Shown here: positions 26,800 to 38,994 of the stretch, in pieces
Layout of the letters: each line of letters begins with the position of its first letter
Numbering within the stretch: the first letter of the stretch is position 1
Origin: Rhizobiaceae bacterium
GTDB taxonomy: Bacteria; Pseudomonadota; Alphaproteobacteria; Rhizobiales; Rhizobiaceae
Direction of reading: 5' to 3'
Length of the DNA: 64,000 nt
Assembly: GCA_019635755.1 (NCBI GenBank)
Contig: JAHBYW010000002.1
Span: 496,001-560,000, forward strand
The notes under the pieces: model-generated
The model's input: the letters and a program-made list of their open reading frames with translations, nothing else
Databases searched by the model: none
What the model was told of the DNA's origin: nothing
Position numbers and translations under genes: made by a program

Positions 26800-29325
26800 T
26801 CATCTGTCGAGCCCGAGCTCGCGCGCCCTGGCCGCGGCCTGGAGGCGGGAGCTGACGGCCAGCTTGCCGAGCACGGCGGAGACGTGATGGCCGACCGTCT
26901 TGGCCGAAATCGTCAGAGTCCTGGCGATAGCCTTGTTGCTGAGGCCCTGGCCGATGAGCGCCAGGATCTGCTTCTCCCGGTCGGTGAGGCCGGCAGGATT
27001 GGCGCGGGTCGACAGGCTGGCGCCGCGGGCCGGCCGGGTGTTTGCGCCCGACAACGTCCGCCTGGCACGTTCCAGCGCGGCACGGGCGTCGAGGTCAGCC
27101 AGGATGGACAGAGCCACCGCTCGCTCCGCCCTGTTTCCCTCGAGCAGCACCATCGCGCGCTCGAACGGCATGTCCGCGGCAGCATAGACCGGCCCCTTTG
27201 GCGCAGGCGCCGCGCCGCCGCCAAGCCTCGCCCGCCAATAGAAGAGTTCGGGGAAAAGCGTTCGATCGGGCAGGAGGTCGATGACATGATCGAGGCGGGC
27301 GAGAGCCGCCTCGCAGGCGCTGTCCCGAAGCCATGCGCTTTCGGCGTGCAGAACGGCGTATGGCGCGAGCCTCTGGAGTTCTGCGCCGGTGACCAGAAAG
27401 GCCTCGAGCTGGGCAAACAAGGCTCCGGCATCGTCGCCGCGCCTGACACGCAGCCGCGCCAGCGTCAGTGCCGCGGGAAAACGGGCCAGCGGCACCGACT
27501 GCGGATTGTCGAGCACGCCAAGCGCGGTCGTGGCGGCCTCATCCCAGCGGCCGGTCCGCAGCAGCATCTCGCCGCGCCAGGCCTGCATGTAGTCCCGCCA
27601 GGTGTCGAGCCCGCGTTCGAGGCAATAGGCCGCGCCGGTGGACAGCACCTCCTCCGCCTCGCCGTGGGCACGCCAGTTCATCAGCACGAAGGCGAGGTTC
27701 GTATAGGCACGCGCGACATGCTCCTGCAGATCGTCGGCCTGGGCGATCGCGAGGCTCTCGTGGAGCCGGGCCCGGGCAGAGTCGAGGTCGAGCCACTGGA
27801 GCACGGTGCCGATGTTGTTCACGGCGTGGCTTTCGATGTCGCGCCGGCCGAGCCCGCGGGCGAGATCGATTGCCGCGTGCCCGAACCGCAGCGTGTCGTC
27901 GATCCGGTCGGCCAGCATGGCGAGTTGCGACTGGTTGGACAGAGCCATCGCGAGCTCGGGGCCGGGAGGCTGATCCTGCAGACGCCTAACGGCCGCGGCG
28001 GCGGTCCTGTCCGCGTCGACCCGGTTGCCATGCAGGTAGCTGAGCCGCGAAATCCAGCGCAGGCAGTCACCTTCCTTCACGGCGTGGCCGGCGCCGGCGA
28101 AGGACAGCCTCGCCTCGTGCAGCCGGGCCAAGGCGTCGTCGGTGCGGCCGACCAGGTAGAACTCGATCGCCAGCCGGACCAGCAGGTCAGGGCGATCCGG
28201 CAGGGCCTTGCCCTGGGGATGGTCGAGGACAGCGGCCAGCATGTCCGCCGCCTCGCGGTGCGCTCCCAGTCCGGCGGCTTCGGCCGCCGCGCCCGGCGCC
28301 AAACTCCGGAACACGGCAAACTCCTTCGCCTGCCGCGCATGGTGAACCAGGCGCATTGCCGGCGTGGCGGGGGCTGCGCGCATCGCGTCCAGGACCCGCC
28401 TGTTGATCGCCTGACGATCCGCGTCCGAAAGTTCGGCCTCGATGGCGCGCCGCGCGATCTCGTGGCGAAACCGCATGTGCTCGACCGCTGAAACGAGCAG
28501 GCCGGCGCCGACGCATTCCGCCAGCGCCTCGACGCCGTCCGGGCCAAGGACGGCACGCAGGATCGCGGTCTCCGCCTGGCGCGGGAAGACGGCGGCTACG
28601 TCCAGGGCGTGCCGTGCCCCAGCGCGCAGTTGCTCGGCGCGCCGCAGAACCGCATCGGTGACGCTGCCGGGGATGATGTCGGCGCCTCCGGCTTCGACCA
28701 GCTCGCTGGCGAAGAACGCGTTGCCCGCGGAGGCCCGGAACAAAGCGGCCGCGTCGAGACCCGATCCGGCGGCAAGCATCGCCACCGCGCGTTCGCTCAG
28801 CAACGGCACGTCGAGCCGGATGACGGCCTCCGACGGTATCTCGGCCAGTGCGCGGCGCAGCCGCTGCTGTCCGCCGACCGAATCGTTGCGCGCGGTCAAC
28901 GCCATCAGGATGCGCGTGCGCGCGATGCGGCGCCCGACATAGCGGATCAGATCGAGACTTGCGTCGTCCGCCCAATGCACGTCCTCGATGACCAGCAGGG
29001 TGGGTTGCCGGGCATCGTCGAACAGCCCCAGCATCTCGGAGAACAGTTTCAGCCGCGACCCCTCGGTGGCGATGAGCGGCAGGGACCAGCCGGCCGCGCG
29101 GGCGAGGTCGTGAAGCGGACCCAGCGGCTCGGGGATCGACAGGTCCTCGCAGGCGCTGCGCAGCACGCGCGCGCGACCGTCGATCGCATGCGCAAACGCC
29201 TCGACCAGACTGGTCTTGCCGACGCCGGCCTCGCCCAACAGCGCGACAACGCGTCCGCCCTGCTCCCCGACCGCCGCGAGGAGCCCGTCCATGCGCGCAA
29301 GGTGATCCTCTCGTTCGAGCAGCAC
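26800..29325 (-). CDS. LuxR-family regulator with AAA-type ATPase (LAL/MalT-like)
   Basis: This 841-residue regulator has three parts. An N-terminal STAND/AAA ATPase has Walker A GEAGVGKTS (31-39) and Walker B LLVIEDVHWAD (about 117-127). A long helical middle (about 330-730) contains TPR-like repeats. The C-terminal LuxR helix-turn-helix LTDREKQILALIGQGLSNKAIARTL is followed by TVGHHVSAVLGKL. The GTG start at 29325 has GGGAGGG upstream. Such proteins bind ATP and an inducer and then activate transcription. It is divergent from a DUF4242 gene, the most likely target. Confidence 0.9.
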   Translation of the reverse strand: MLLEREDHLARMDGLLAAVGEQGGRVVALLGEAGVGKTSLVEAFAHAIDGRARVLRSACEDLSIPEPLGPLHDLARAAGWSLPLIATEGSRLKLFSEMLGLFDDARQPTLLVIEDVHWADDASLDLIRYVGRRIARTRILMALTARNDSVGGQQRLRRALAEIPSEAVIRLDVPLLSERAVAMLAAGSGLDAAALFRASAGNAFFASELVEAGGADIIPGSVTDAVLRRAEQLRAGARHALDVAAVFPRQAETAILRAVLGPDGVEALAECVGAGLLVSAVEHMRFRHEIARRAIEAELSDADRQAINRRVLDAMRAAPATPAMRLVHHARQAKEFAVFRSLAPGAAAEAAGLGAHREAADMLAAVLDHPQGKALPDRPDLLVRLAIEFYLVGRTDDALARLHEARLSFAGAGHAVKEGDCLRWISRLSYLHGNRVDADRTAAAAVRRLQDQPPGPELAMALSNQSQLAMLADRIDDTLRFGHAAIDLARGLGRRDIESHAVNNIGTVLQWLDLDSARARLHESLAIAQADDLQEHVARAYTNLAFVLMNWRAHGEAEEVLSTGAAYCLERGLDTWRDYMQAWRGEMLLRTGRWDEAATTALGVLDNPQSVPLARFPAALTLARLRVRRGDDAGALFAQLEAFLVTGAELQRLAPYAVLHAESAWLRDSACEAALARLDHVIDLLPDRTLFPELFYWRARLGGGAAPAPKGPVYAAADMPFERAMVLLEGNRAERAVALSILADLDARAALERARRTLSGANTRPARGASLSTRANPAGLTDREKQILALIGQGLSNKAIARTLTISAKTVGHHVSAVLGKLAVSSRLQAAARARELGLDR

Positions 29326-29484
29326 GGCGCGCCCTCCCTGGCATCGAAGCTAGCGGAGAGGGGAGCGCAAATACAGGGAGCAAACATAGGGAACCGGGCG
29401 CGCTGATGTGGGGAACATGGCCGATGCGGGCGCGCTCCCCGGACGGCAGATTTGCCGCGTCAACGAGCAGCCATGGAGCCCGCA

Positions 29485-29757
29485 ATGCCCCGATATCTTG
29501 TCGAACGGACGTTCCCGGACGGCCTCGCCATCCCGACAAACGCTTCCGGCGCGGAAGCCTGCGTGGGTGTCGTCGCCCGCAACGCCGAAGGCGGCGTCAC
29601 GTGGGTGCATTCGTATGTGTCGCCGGACAAGAAGCAGACCTACTGCATCTACGACGCGCCGTCGCCGGAGGCGATCCGCAGCGCGGCCAAGCGCAGCAGC
29701 CTCCCGGTGGACAAGATCACGGAAGTCAGCGTCCTCGATCCGTACTTCTATCATTGA
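29485..29757 (+). CDS. DUF4242 protein
   Basis: This 90-residue protein begins PRYLVERTFPDGL and contains VTWVHSYVSPDKKQTYCIYDAPS and a closing VDKITEVSVLDPYFYH, the full length of the DUF4242 family. A Streptomyces member, SCO4226, binds nickel and has a ferredoxin-like fold. The ATG at 29485 has GGAG at good spacing; an ATG four codons upstream is possible. It is divergent from the LuxR/ATPase regulator gene with about 160 bp between them, a common pairing. Confidence 0.78.
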   Translation: MPRYLVERTFPDGLAIPTNASGAEACVGVVARNAEGGVTWVHSYVSPDKKQTYCIYDAPSPEAIRSAAKRSSLPVDKITEVSVLDPYFYH

Positions 29758-30084
29758 CGCATGGGCTGGCAGGCCGGCTGCGGCCGGCCTGCCCCGCCGT
29801 CGCCGGAAGTGCCATCAAGACACGCCGTCCGGCATGGAGCGGTCGGCGCGACGCTGCTCCCGCTCCTCGGGCGGGGGCGATTGCGACGGGTCGAGCGTAT
29901 TTTAGCAGTTTCTTTTATCGGAGCGGCAGGAGTCCGAGCTAGGGTCCCAGCCGGATCGATCGGCGCGGTGCGCGCCGAAGGCATGACGCCGCTCGAGACC
30001 AGTCGCGTCGGCGCGACATGTACCGGCAGCTTCAATCGTTCTCCGCGGCGATGGTCCCCGGGGACGCTCCGAGGTACAATCATC
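29758..30084. other. 327-bp gap before the signalling operon
   Basis: Apart from the hairpin at 29768-29793 I see no gene. A short AT-rich patch around 29900-29920 (TATTTTAGCAGTTTCTTTTAT) is the likeliest promoter area for the operon starting at 30085, but I cannot assign -35/-10 elements with confidence. Confidence 0.4.
29768..29793 (+). terminator. Hairpin after the DUF4242 gene
   Basis: An 11-bp perfect stem and four-base loop just after the stop at 29757. No T-run follows. Confidence 0.4.
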
Positions 30085-30585
30085 ATGCGAGCGACAGTCC
30101 TCGCCATCGCGGCCACGGCCGCGCTATTCTCCGTGTCCGCCCATGCTCTCGACGTTCCGAAGGAGCGCGTCGTCCTGACGGTCTCCGGAGCGATCGACGA
30201 AACGAACTCCCAGGCCGGAGCCGAATTCGACCTCGGCATGCTCAAGGCCCTTCCGGGCCGGTCCGGGCAGATGGAGACGCCATGGACCGACGGGCAGACC
30301 CGCTTCGAAGGTCCGTTGCTCCGCGCGCTTCTCGACGCGGTCGGCGCGCACGGCGCGACGCTGCGCATCACGGCCCTGAACGACTACTCCGCCGAGGTCC
30401 CGGTGACCGATGCCACGGATTTCGACACGATGCTCGCCGTGTCGATGAACGGGGAGCCGATGTCGGTTCGCGACAAGGGCCCGATCTTCATGATCTACCC
30501 GTTCGACACGAACCCCGAACTGTACAATGAAAAGTACTTTTCGCGGTCGGTGTGGCAGATCAAGTCGATCGAAGTCATCAGATGA
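30085..30585 (+). CDS. Periplasmic protein with molybdopterin-oxidoreductase-like fold, probably sensory
   Basis: The precursor has 166 residues with a signal peptide (MRATVLAIAATAALFSVSAHA). The mature part resembles the core of sulfite-oxidase-like molybdopterin domains (LTVSGAID at the start; WTDGQTRFEGPLLRALLDAVG; LRITALNDYSAEVPV; PIFMIYPFD; KYFSRSVWQIKSIEV). It is much shorter than a full enzyme and has no cysteine to hold molybdenum. It is therefore more likely a binding or sensing protein than an oxidoreductase. Its TGA overlaps the ATG of the hybrid kinase gene (ATGA), which makes it a strong candidate for the kinase's periplasmic partner. Confidence 0.72.
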   Translation: MRATVLAIAATAALFSVSAHALDVPKERVVLTVSGAIDETNSQAGAEFDLGMLKALPGRSGQMETPWTDGQTRFEGPLLRALLDAVGAHGATLRITALNDYSAEVPVTDATDFDTMLAVSMNGEPMSVRDKGPIFMIYPFDTNPELYNEKYFSRSVWQIKSIEVIR

Positions 30586-32804
30586 CTCCGGCACTTCGCG
30601 AAAGCCGTCAGGCGGTCCGGCGTGCCGGCCGGGCCACGACGTTCCTCGTGGTCGTTTCCGCCGTGCTCATGGCCTTGCTGATCGCGATGTTCGCCTATCT
30701 CAGCGAGCGGCAGCAGACCTTGCAGGACAGCATTCGCGAAGATGCGCTCTGGGCCGTCTACCAGCTCGACCGGGAGGCGCGGACGCTCGCCCAGGGTGTC
30801 GACCAGGCGCTGGCCTCGTGGCCACTGGACGCCACGGAGGCCGGCGAGCTTGGGCTCCGATACGACATCCTGTATTCCCGGCTGACGATCCTGGACAATG
30901 CCAAGTACGAGACCTCGCTCGCCGGCAGCGACGGGTTCCTTGCCGGACGGTCCGCGATCCGCGACCGCATCCTGTCGCTAGAGCCGGCGTTCAATCGTCT
31001 TGCCGCGGACGGAACGCTCGACTGGCCGAGCCTGGCTGCCGCCGGCGTGACGCTCGGATCGCTGGTGCCGGTGACGGAGCGGATGCTGACGGAGACCAAT
31101 ACGTCGGTGGCGGCTGTGCGGGCCGACTCGCGGATCGAGGTGATGGCGATCCAGAGGGCCACCGCGGTGCTGGTCCTGGTCATCGGCGTCGCCATCACGC
31201 TGCTCATCCTCAACCTGTCGCGGCAACTGCAGCTGACCCGGCGCACGACCGACAACCTGGAATCGGCGGCCCGCGACATGTCGGAAGCCTATCGGGCGGC
31301 CGAGGCGGGAAACCGGGCCAAGTCTGAGTTCATGGCGGTGATGGGCCATGAAATCAGGACGCCGCTGAACGCCATTCTCGGCATGGCCGAGCTGCTGGCC
31401 GAGGCGAACCTGCCGGAAGAGGATCGCTACGGCGTGACGGTCATCCGCAATTCCGGCCAGTCGCTGCTGGAGACGATCAACGAAATCCTCGACTTCGCGA
31501 AGCTGGAACACGGCGACGACCTGCCGGCGGAAGCCGTCGCCTTCAGTGCGGGCGAGCTCGTCCGAAAGGCCATCGGCGTCGTCGAAGGCCGGGCGCGGGA
31601 ACAGGACAACGACCTTCAGGTGCAGCTTGCCGACGCGCTCGATCTGCATTCCTACATCGGCGATCCGACGCGGATCAGCCGGGTGCTGATCAACCTGCTC
31701 TCCAATGCGGTGAAGTTCACCCGCGGCGGCACCGTCACGGTCACCGCATCGCAGGTCGAAACGGCGTCGGCCCAGCGGCTCCGGTTCGAGGTGGCCGACA
31801 CCGGGATCGGCATTGCCGACGAATCGCTGCCCCGCCTGTTCAATGCCTTCAGCCAGGTCGACAGCACGATCAGCAGGCGCTTCGGCGGGACCGGGCTCGG
31901 GCTGGCGATCTGCCGCCGCCTGGTCGAAGCGCTCGGCGGCGAGATCGGCGTTCAGAGCCGCGAGGGTGTCGGCAGCACGTTCTGGTTCGAGGTGCCGGTG
32001 ACGGTTTCGAGCGCGAGGCTGCCTCAGCCGGAGGCCGATCAGCAGACGAGCGCCGTGCCGCGGCTCAAGCTCCTGCTCGTCGAGGACAATCTGGTCAACC
32101 GGCAGGTGGTGCTGCGCTTCCTCGACCGCCTCGGCCAGAGCGTCGACGTTGCCACCGACGGCGCCCAGGCGGTGCGCATGGCAACCGGCAACCAGTACGA
32201 TCTCATCCTGATGGACATGCAGATGCCGGTCATGGACGGCATCGCCGCGACGCGTGCGATCCGGGCGCTGGGCGGCGACAACGGCGCGGTGCCGATCGTC
32301 GCCATGACCGCAAATGCGTCCGACGGCGACCGCGACCTGTGCCACAAGGCGGGCATGGACGGTTTCGAGGTCAAGCCGATCTCGTCGGACCGCCTGGCAT
32401 CCATGCTGGCCGGCTTCGGCCTGCGCCGGAACCGCCACGACATGGCGACGAGCGAGGCGGCCGATGGATCGTCCGCGCCAACCCAGGACGCGACCCGCGA
32501 CGAGCAGCGCGTCAACGAATTGCTCGACGCGCTGGGCGAGGACGGGTTCCGCGACCTGCTGGACATCTTCTTCGCGGACGCCGCCACGCTGCTCTCGGAT
32601 CTGCACCGCTCGCTTGCCAGCCACGACCTCGAACTGTTCGACCGCACCCTGCACTCGCTGAAGGGAGCTGCGTCGAACCTCGGCTATTTCGGTTTCGCGG
32701 CGATGGTGGAGGGCCTGCGCGCCGAGCGGCTCGATCCGTCGGTCGCAACGCGGATCGGGTCCGAGATCGCCCATCTCGGGATCAAACTGAAGACAGCCGC
32801 ATAG
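30582..32804 (+). CDS. Hybrid sensor histidine kinase (TM-periplasmic-TM-HisKA-HATPase-REC-Hpt)
   Basis: This 740-residue protein has two membrane helices (about 20-42 and 187-210) that frame a helical periplasmic domain of about 145 residues. Then follow HisKA with the phosphoaccepting His256 (MGHEIRTPLN), HATPase with NLLSNAVKFT and GGTGLGLAI, a receiver with Asp545 (LILMDMQMPVMDG) and a C-terminal Hpt with His691 (LHSLKGAASNLG). It can run a full His-Asp-His phosphorelay to a separate regulator, presumably the HD-GYP response regulator encoded ten bases later. The signal may be read with the help of the periplasmic protein encoded upstream. Confidence 0.93.
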   Translation: MTPALRESRQAVRRAGRATTFLVVVSAVLMALLIAMFAYLSERQQTLQDSIREDALWAVYQLDREARTLAQGVDQALASWPLDATEAGELGLRYDILYSRLTILDNAKYETSLAGSDGFLAGRSAIRDRILSLEPAFNRLAADGTLDWPSLAAAGVTLGSLVPVTERMLTETNTSVAAVRADSRIEVMAIQRATAVLVLVIGVAITLLILNLSRQLQLTRRTTDNLESAARDMSEAYRAAEAGNRAKSEFMAVMGHEIRTPLNAILGMAELLAEANLPEEDRYGVTVIRNSGQSLLETINEILDFAKLEHGDDLPAEAVAFSAGELVRKAIGVVEGRAREQDNDLQVQLADALDLHSYIGDPTRISRVLINLLSNAVKFTRGGTVTVTASQVETASAQRLRFEVADTGIGIADESLPRLFNAFSQVDSTISRRFGGTGLGLAICRRLVEALGGEIGVQSREGVGSTFWFEVPVTVSSARLPQPEADQQTSAVPRLKLLLVEDNLVNRQVVLRFLDRLGQSVDVATDGAQAVRMATGNQYDLILMDMQMPVMDGIAATRAIRALGGDNGAVPIVAMTANASDGDRDLCHKAGMDGFEVKPISSDRLASMLAGFGLRRNRHDMATSEAADGSSAPTQDATRDEQRVNELLDALGEDGFRDLLDIFFADAATLLSDLHRSLASHDLELFDRTLHSLKGAASNLGYFGFAAMVEGLRAERLDPSVATRIGSEIAHLGIKLKTAA

Positions 32805-32813
32805 GAGGACGCC

Positions 32814-33866
32814 GTGGCTGAAGTGCGTGTGCTGATCGTCGAGGACAATCGCACCAATCTTGCGCTCATGGAGCTGCTGATCCGGCAGGTGCAGAACTGC
32901 ATCGCCATCGGATACAGCGATCCGAGCGCGGTCGTGGCGGATTTGCCCACGCTCGCCTTCGACATCGCAATCGTCGACTACCAGATGCCCGGGATGAACG
33001 GCATCGAGCTGATCCGGATGATCCGTTCGGCTGCGGGCGCCGCGGAAAAGCCCATCGTCATGGTCACCGCGGACCAGGACGCGCGCATACGCCACGAAGC
33101 GATCCATGCGGGCGCGATGGAGTTCCTGAACAAGCCCATCGAGACCGTCGAGTTCAAGGCCCGCATCGCCAATCTGGCGCGGCTGAGCGAGGCCCAGCAG
33201 AAACTGCGCGACCAGGCGGGCTGGCTGCGCCTCGAAGTGGAGAAGGCGACGGCCGAGCTTCGGGAACGCGAAGAGGAGATCATCCACCGCCTCGCGCTGG
33301 CCGCCGGCTACAAGGACAAGGAGACGGCGGACCATACGGTCCGAATGGCCCGCTACTGCCGATACATCGCCGAGGGACTGGGCTTCGAGGAAAACCTGTG
33401 CCGGGACATCGAGCTCGCGGCGCCGATGCACGATATCGGCAAGGTCGGCATCCGGGACGCCGTGCTGCTGAAGCCCGGGAAGCTGGAACCGGACGAGCGC
33501 GCCCATATGAACGAGCACACCGCGATCGGCGCCGCGATCCTCGGGAATTCCAGAAGCCGCCTGATGCGGCTGGCATCCGAAATCGCCGAGGCGCACCACG
33601 AGCGCTGGGACGGCAGCGGCTATCCCCGCGGCCTGGCCGGGGAGGCGATCCCGCTGGTCGGCAGGATCGCGGCGGTCGCCGACGTCTTCGATGCGCTGAC
33701 CACCGAGCGTCCCTACAAGGCGGCGTGGTCCGTCGACCGCGCGCTCGACTATCTGAGCGACAGGGCCGGCAGCGAGTTCGATCCGGCCTGCGTCGCGGCG
33801 CTGCTTGCAAGCTTGCCGGGGACGGTTGCCGATGACCGGGCTCCTGCGGAGCTTTCGGCCGCGTAG
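32814..33866 (+). CDS. Response regulator with HD-GYP cyclic-di-GMP phosphodiesterase domain
   Basis: This 350-residue protein has an N-terminal receiver (phosphoacceptor Asp55 in IVDYQMPGMNG, conserved Lys in NKPIE), a coiled-coil linker (about 125-160, KATAELREREEEII) and an HD-GYP domain. The latter has the intact metal site His206-Asp207 (MHDIGKVGI) and HHERWDGSGYPRGL (His261/His262). Enzymatic breakdown of cyclic di-GMP is therefore expected when the receiver is phosphorylated. The GTG start has AGGAGG upstream and follows the kinase stop by nine bases. The unit probably links a periplasmic cue to motility or biofilm decisions. Confidence 0.93.
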   Translation: MAEVRVLIVEDNRTNLALMELLIRQVQNCIAIGYSDPSAVVADLPTLAFDIAIVDYQMPGMNGIELIRMIRSAAGAAEKPIVMVTADQDARIRHEAIHAGAMEFLNKPIETVEFKARIANLARLSEAQQKLRDQAGWLRLEVEKATAELREREEEIIHRLALAAGYKDKETADHTVRMARYCRYIAEGLGFEENLCRDIELAAPMHDIGKVGIRDAVLLKPGKLEPDERAHMNEHTAIGAAILGNSRSRLMRLASEIAEAHHERWDGSGYPRGLAGEAIPLVGRIAAVADVFDALTTERPYKAAWSVDRALDYLSDRAGSEFDPACVAALLASLPGTVADDRAPAELSAA

Positions 33867-33900
33867 AAGCGAACACGGACGCGGTTATTCGCCGCCAGTA

Positions 33901-33929
33901 AAAAAAGGGGAGGCGCGTCAGCGCCTCCC
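33901..33929 (-). terminator. Rho-independent terminator of the lectin-like gene
   Basis: A nine-bp perfect stem (33908-33916 with 33921-33929), four-base loop and seven T residues on the minus strand. It lies 77 bp after the stop of the gene at 34006 and only 35 bp after the plus-strand response regulator, so it may serve both. Confidence 0.8.
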
Positions 33930-34005
33930 GATTTCGCCCCATCGAAACGTATTCACGTGGCGCAGATCGCGCCGCTTGCGAGCGCAGCGGGCTCAAGAAG
34001 CCCGG

Positions 34006-35130
34006 CTACCGCAGCTTGCCGTCATTGTAGATCCAGGCCCGCATGTCCTTGCAGCCGCCGGTCCATCCCTCGATCATCACCCAGATCGGATCGTCGTCCT
34101 TCTTCATGACGAGCACGACCTTGTCGCCTGCTTCCAGATAGCAGCGGTCGTCGCCCCCAGGCTGATTGTAGCCCGTGACCGCCTCGACCACCGTGAGGAC
34201 GGCAGTGTCATCGCCGCCGCCACCACCGCCGCCGCCAGCACCGTCGATCGACCACGACGTGTAGACCACCCCGTCATGCCCGGTGATGAAGACATCGAGC
34301 TGGTTCGGCTTGCGGGAGAGCGCAGCATTCGGGGCGCCTGCCGGGAAGCTGCCGCCCACGGACTTCCAGCGATTGCCGAGACCGGACCAGCTGCCGCCGT
34401 CGTTGTACCAGCTCGTATAGACATCGCCGTTGTGCCCGGTGACGAACAGGTCCAGACGGTTCGGGTTCCGCGACACGGCCGAGATCTTCGCCGCATTCGG
34501 GAAGACACCGCCGATGTCTATCCACTTGTTGCCGGCCCCACTCCACGGGCCACCGTGTACCGAATAACTGGTGTAAACGTCGCCGTTGAGGCCGGTGATG
34601 AACAGGTCGATCTGGTTCGGGTTGCGTGAGATCGCGGTGACCGGCGCGGCAGGCTGGAAAACGCCGCCGATGTCCGTCCACTTGTCGCCGAAGCCGGTCC
34701 ATTGGCCGCCATCGCTGTACGAACTCGTATAGACGTTGCCGTTGTGGCCGGTGACGAAGACGTCGAGACGATTCGGGGTGCGCGACAGGGCCGCGAGCGG
34801 CGCGCCGGCCGGGAAGACGCCGCCGATGTCCGTCCACTTGTGGCCGATGCCGGTCCAGTCGCGGCCTTCGATGTAGGTGCTCGTATAGACGTGGCCGTTC
34901 ATGCCCGTCACGAACAGGTCGATCCGGTTCGAGCCGCGGCTTATGGCGGCGATCGGCGCACCCGGCCCGAAGACGCCGCCGATGTCCCTGAACGCGGCCC
35001 AGTCGCTTTGGGCGCTTGCGGGCAACGCCGTCAGGACGAACGCAACGACGACCAGTCCAATCTGGCGGGCAAGCCGTTCCAGGAGCCATCGCGTGGCTTG
35101 GAACTGGCCCCGGTAATATGAGATCTGCAT
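34006..35130 (-). CDS. Secreted beta-propeller lectin-like protein with C-terminal SH3-like domain
   Basis: The precursor has 374 residues. A signal peptide with a long charged N-region ends at ALPASA (about 40). Five tandem repeats of 52 residues follow (47-98, 99-150, 151-202, 203-254, 255 to about 295), each with the pattern WxDIGGVFPxGAPxxAxSRxPNxLDxFVTG, then NGxVYTS and W-S/T-G. This is the blade sequence of PLL-type (Photorhabdus lectin) propellers that bind fucose and related sugars. A run of eight glycines leads to a cysteine-pair SH3-like domain (VTGYNQPGGDDRCYLEAGD...). GGAG precedes the ATG at 35130. Sugar binding is inferred from the repeat pattern. Confidence 0.78.
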   Translation of the reverse strand: MQISYYRGQFQATRWLLERLARQIGLVVVAFVLTALPASAQSDWAAFRDIGGVFGPGAPIAAISRGSNRIDLFVTGMNGHVYTSTYIEGRDWTGIGHKWTDIGGVFPAGAPLAALSRTPNRLDVFVTGHNGNVYTSSYSDGGQWTGFGDKWTDIGGVFQPAAPVTAISRNPNQIDLFITGLNGDVYTSYSVHGGPWSGAGNKWIDIGGVFPNAAKISAVSRNPNRLDLFVTGHNGDVYTSWYNDGGSWSGLGNRWKSVGGSFPAGAPNAALSRKPNQLDVFITGHDGVVYTSWSIDGAGGGGGGGGDDTAVLTVVEAVTGYNQPGGDDRCYLEAGDKVVLVMKKDDDPIWVMIEGWTGGCKDMRAWIYNDGKLR

Positions 35131-35439
35131 TTCGCTACTCCGTTGGCGTCGAGCGACCACCACCGGGCGCCTCTCAGGGCATTCCCAAGGTTTTCACCGC
35201 GTTGCTGAACCGCAGATCGCTCGAGCTGACGTTTGGGCCGCGATGGCGGCAACACATCAACCGTTCGGTGGATGTGGACGAAATTTGGAGAACGCCACCG
35301 GACGCCGTTCCGCGCGTTGAGACCCCGGATGCGTTGGACGTGTCGGGCGCCGCGGATACCGGCGCAGCGGCCAGGCGCGCGCGCCGAGTCCGGCCCGTCG
35401 GGCCACCTCGTCACATAGAGGCGAAGAACCCAGGCGGCT
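35131..35439. other. 309-bp gap between the lectin-like gene and uvrA
   Basis: I see no gene. It contains the promoter of the lectin-like gene (minus) on its left; its right end is the 3' side of uvrA. No clear hairpin terminator for uvrA was found. Confidence 0.4.
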
Positions 35440-38361
<2,922 letters not shown>

Positions 38362-38607
38362 GTTTCGCGCCGCTCCGCCGCCTGATGTCGATGGGATGGC
38401 GGAGGGTGTCCGGCCAGCCGCAGATATAGGTGCAATTCCCGCGAAATCGAGACGTCGCGTGATGCCGACAACGCTGTCGGGCAATTCCGCCCTTCCTTGA
38501 ATCGCGGACGTTGCCCTATCTCTCTCCGCGCAATCCGGACGCAAAACCGCTGCGCACTTTTGCTGGAATTGCTGTAGCGAGGATTCATCCCGCACCGCAA
38601 GCGAAAC

Positions 38608-38622
38608 GAACAAAGAGGAAAC
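38608..38622 (-). promoter_or_regulatory. Degenerate LexA (SOS) box upstream of uvrA
   Basis: GAAC-N7-AAAC (plus strand) differs by one base from the alphaproteobacterial box GAAC-N7-GAAC. Distance to the uvrA start is about 247 bp, rather far, so confidence is limited. Confidence 0.4.
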
Positions 38623-38772
38623 ATGCTCCTGACATCGCGGCTGTGGACAACGGGTCCGGCGCGGCGCGGCGGCAGAGCGGGCGGCGCGGCGAGGCGCACG
38701 CTGCGGGGGCAGGCTTTGGCCGGCGGCCGTAACATTCTTCACAATTCGGCGATGCCGGGCATTCACGGTTGA
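38623..38772 (+). CDS. Possible 49-residue basic peptide
   Basis: An ATG preceded by AGAGGAAAC opens 49 codons ([20 protein letters not shown]...), Arg/Gly-rich and without a known motif. The ribosome binding site is good but the composition is that of a random GC-rich frame. It is directly adjacent to the LexA-box-like sequence. Confidence 0.2.
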   Translation: MLLTSRLWTTGPARRGGRAGGAARRTLRGQALAGGRNILHNSAMPGIHG

Positions 38773-38994
38773 CGCTCTGGGCCTGAGGGCGCACATTTTC
38801 GTTGTCTTTCGGATCGGGTCCACGCGGCGCGATCGACGTTTGCGAGACGCCGCAAACCCGCGACGGTCCGCCGGGAAGGACGCCGCCGGAGCCGCCGACA
38901 CGGGCGCTCCCGCGCAGTCCGGCGAACGGCCCAGGATCGAAAGACGCCACGTCCGACGGAGGCCGGCCGGAAGACCGGTCAGCCGAAGGACACC

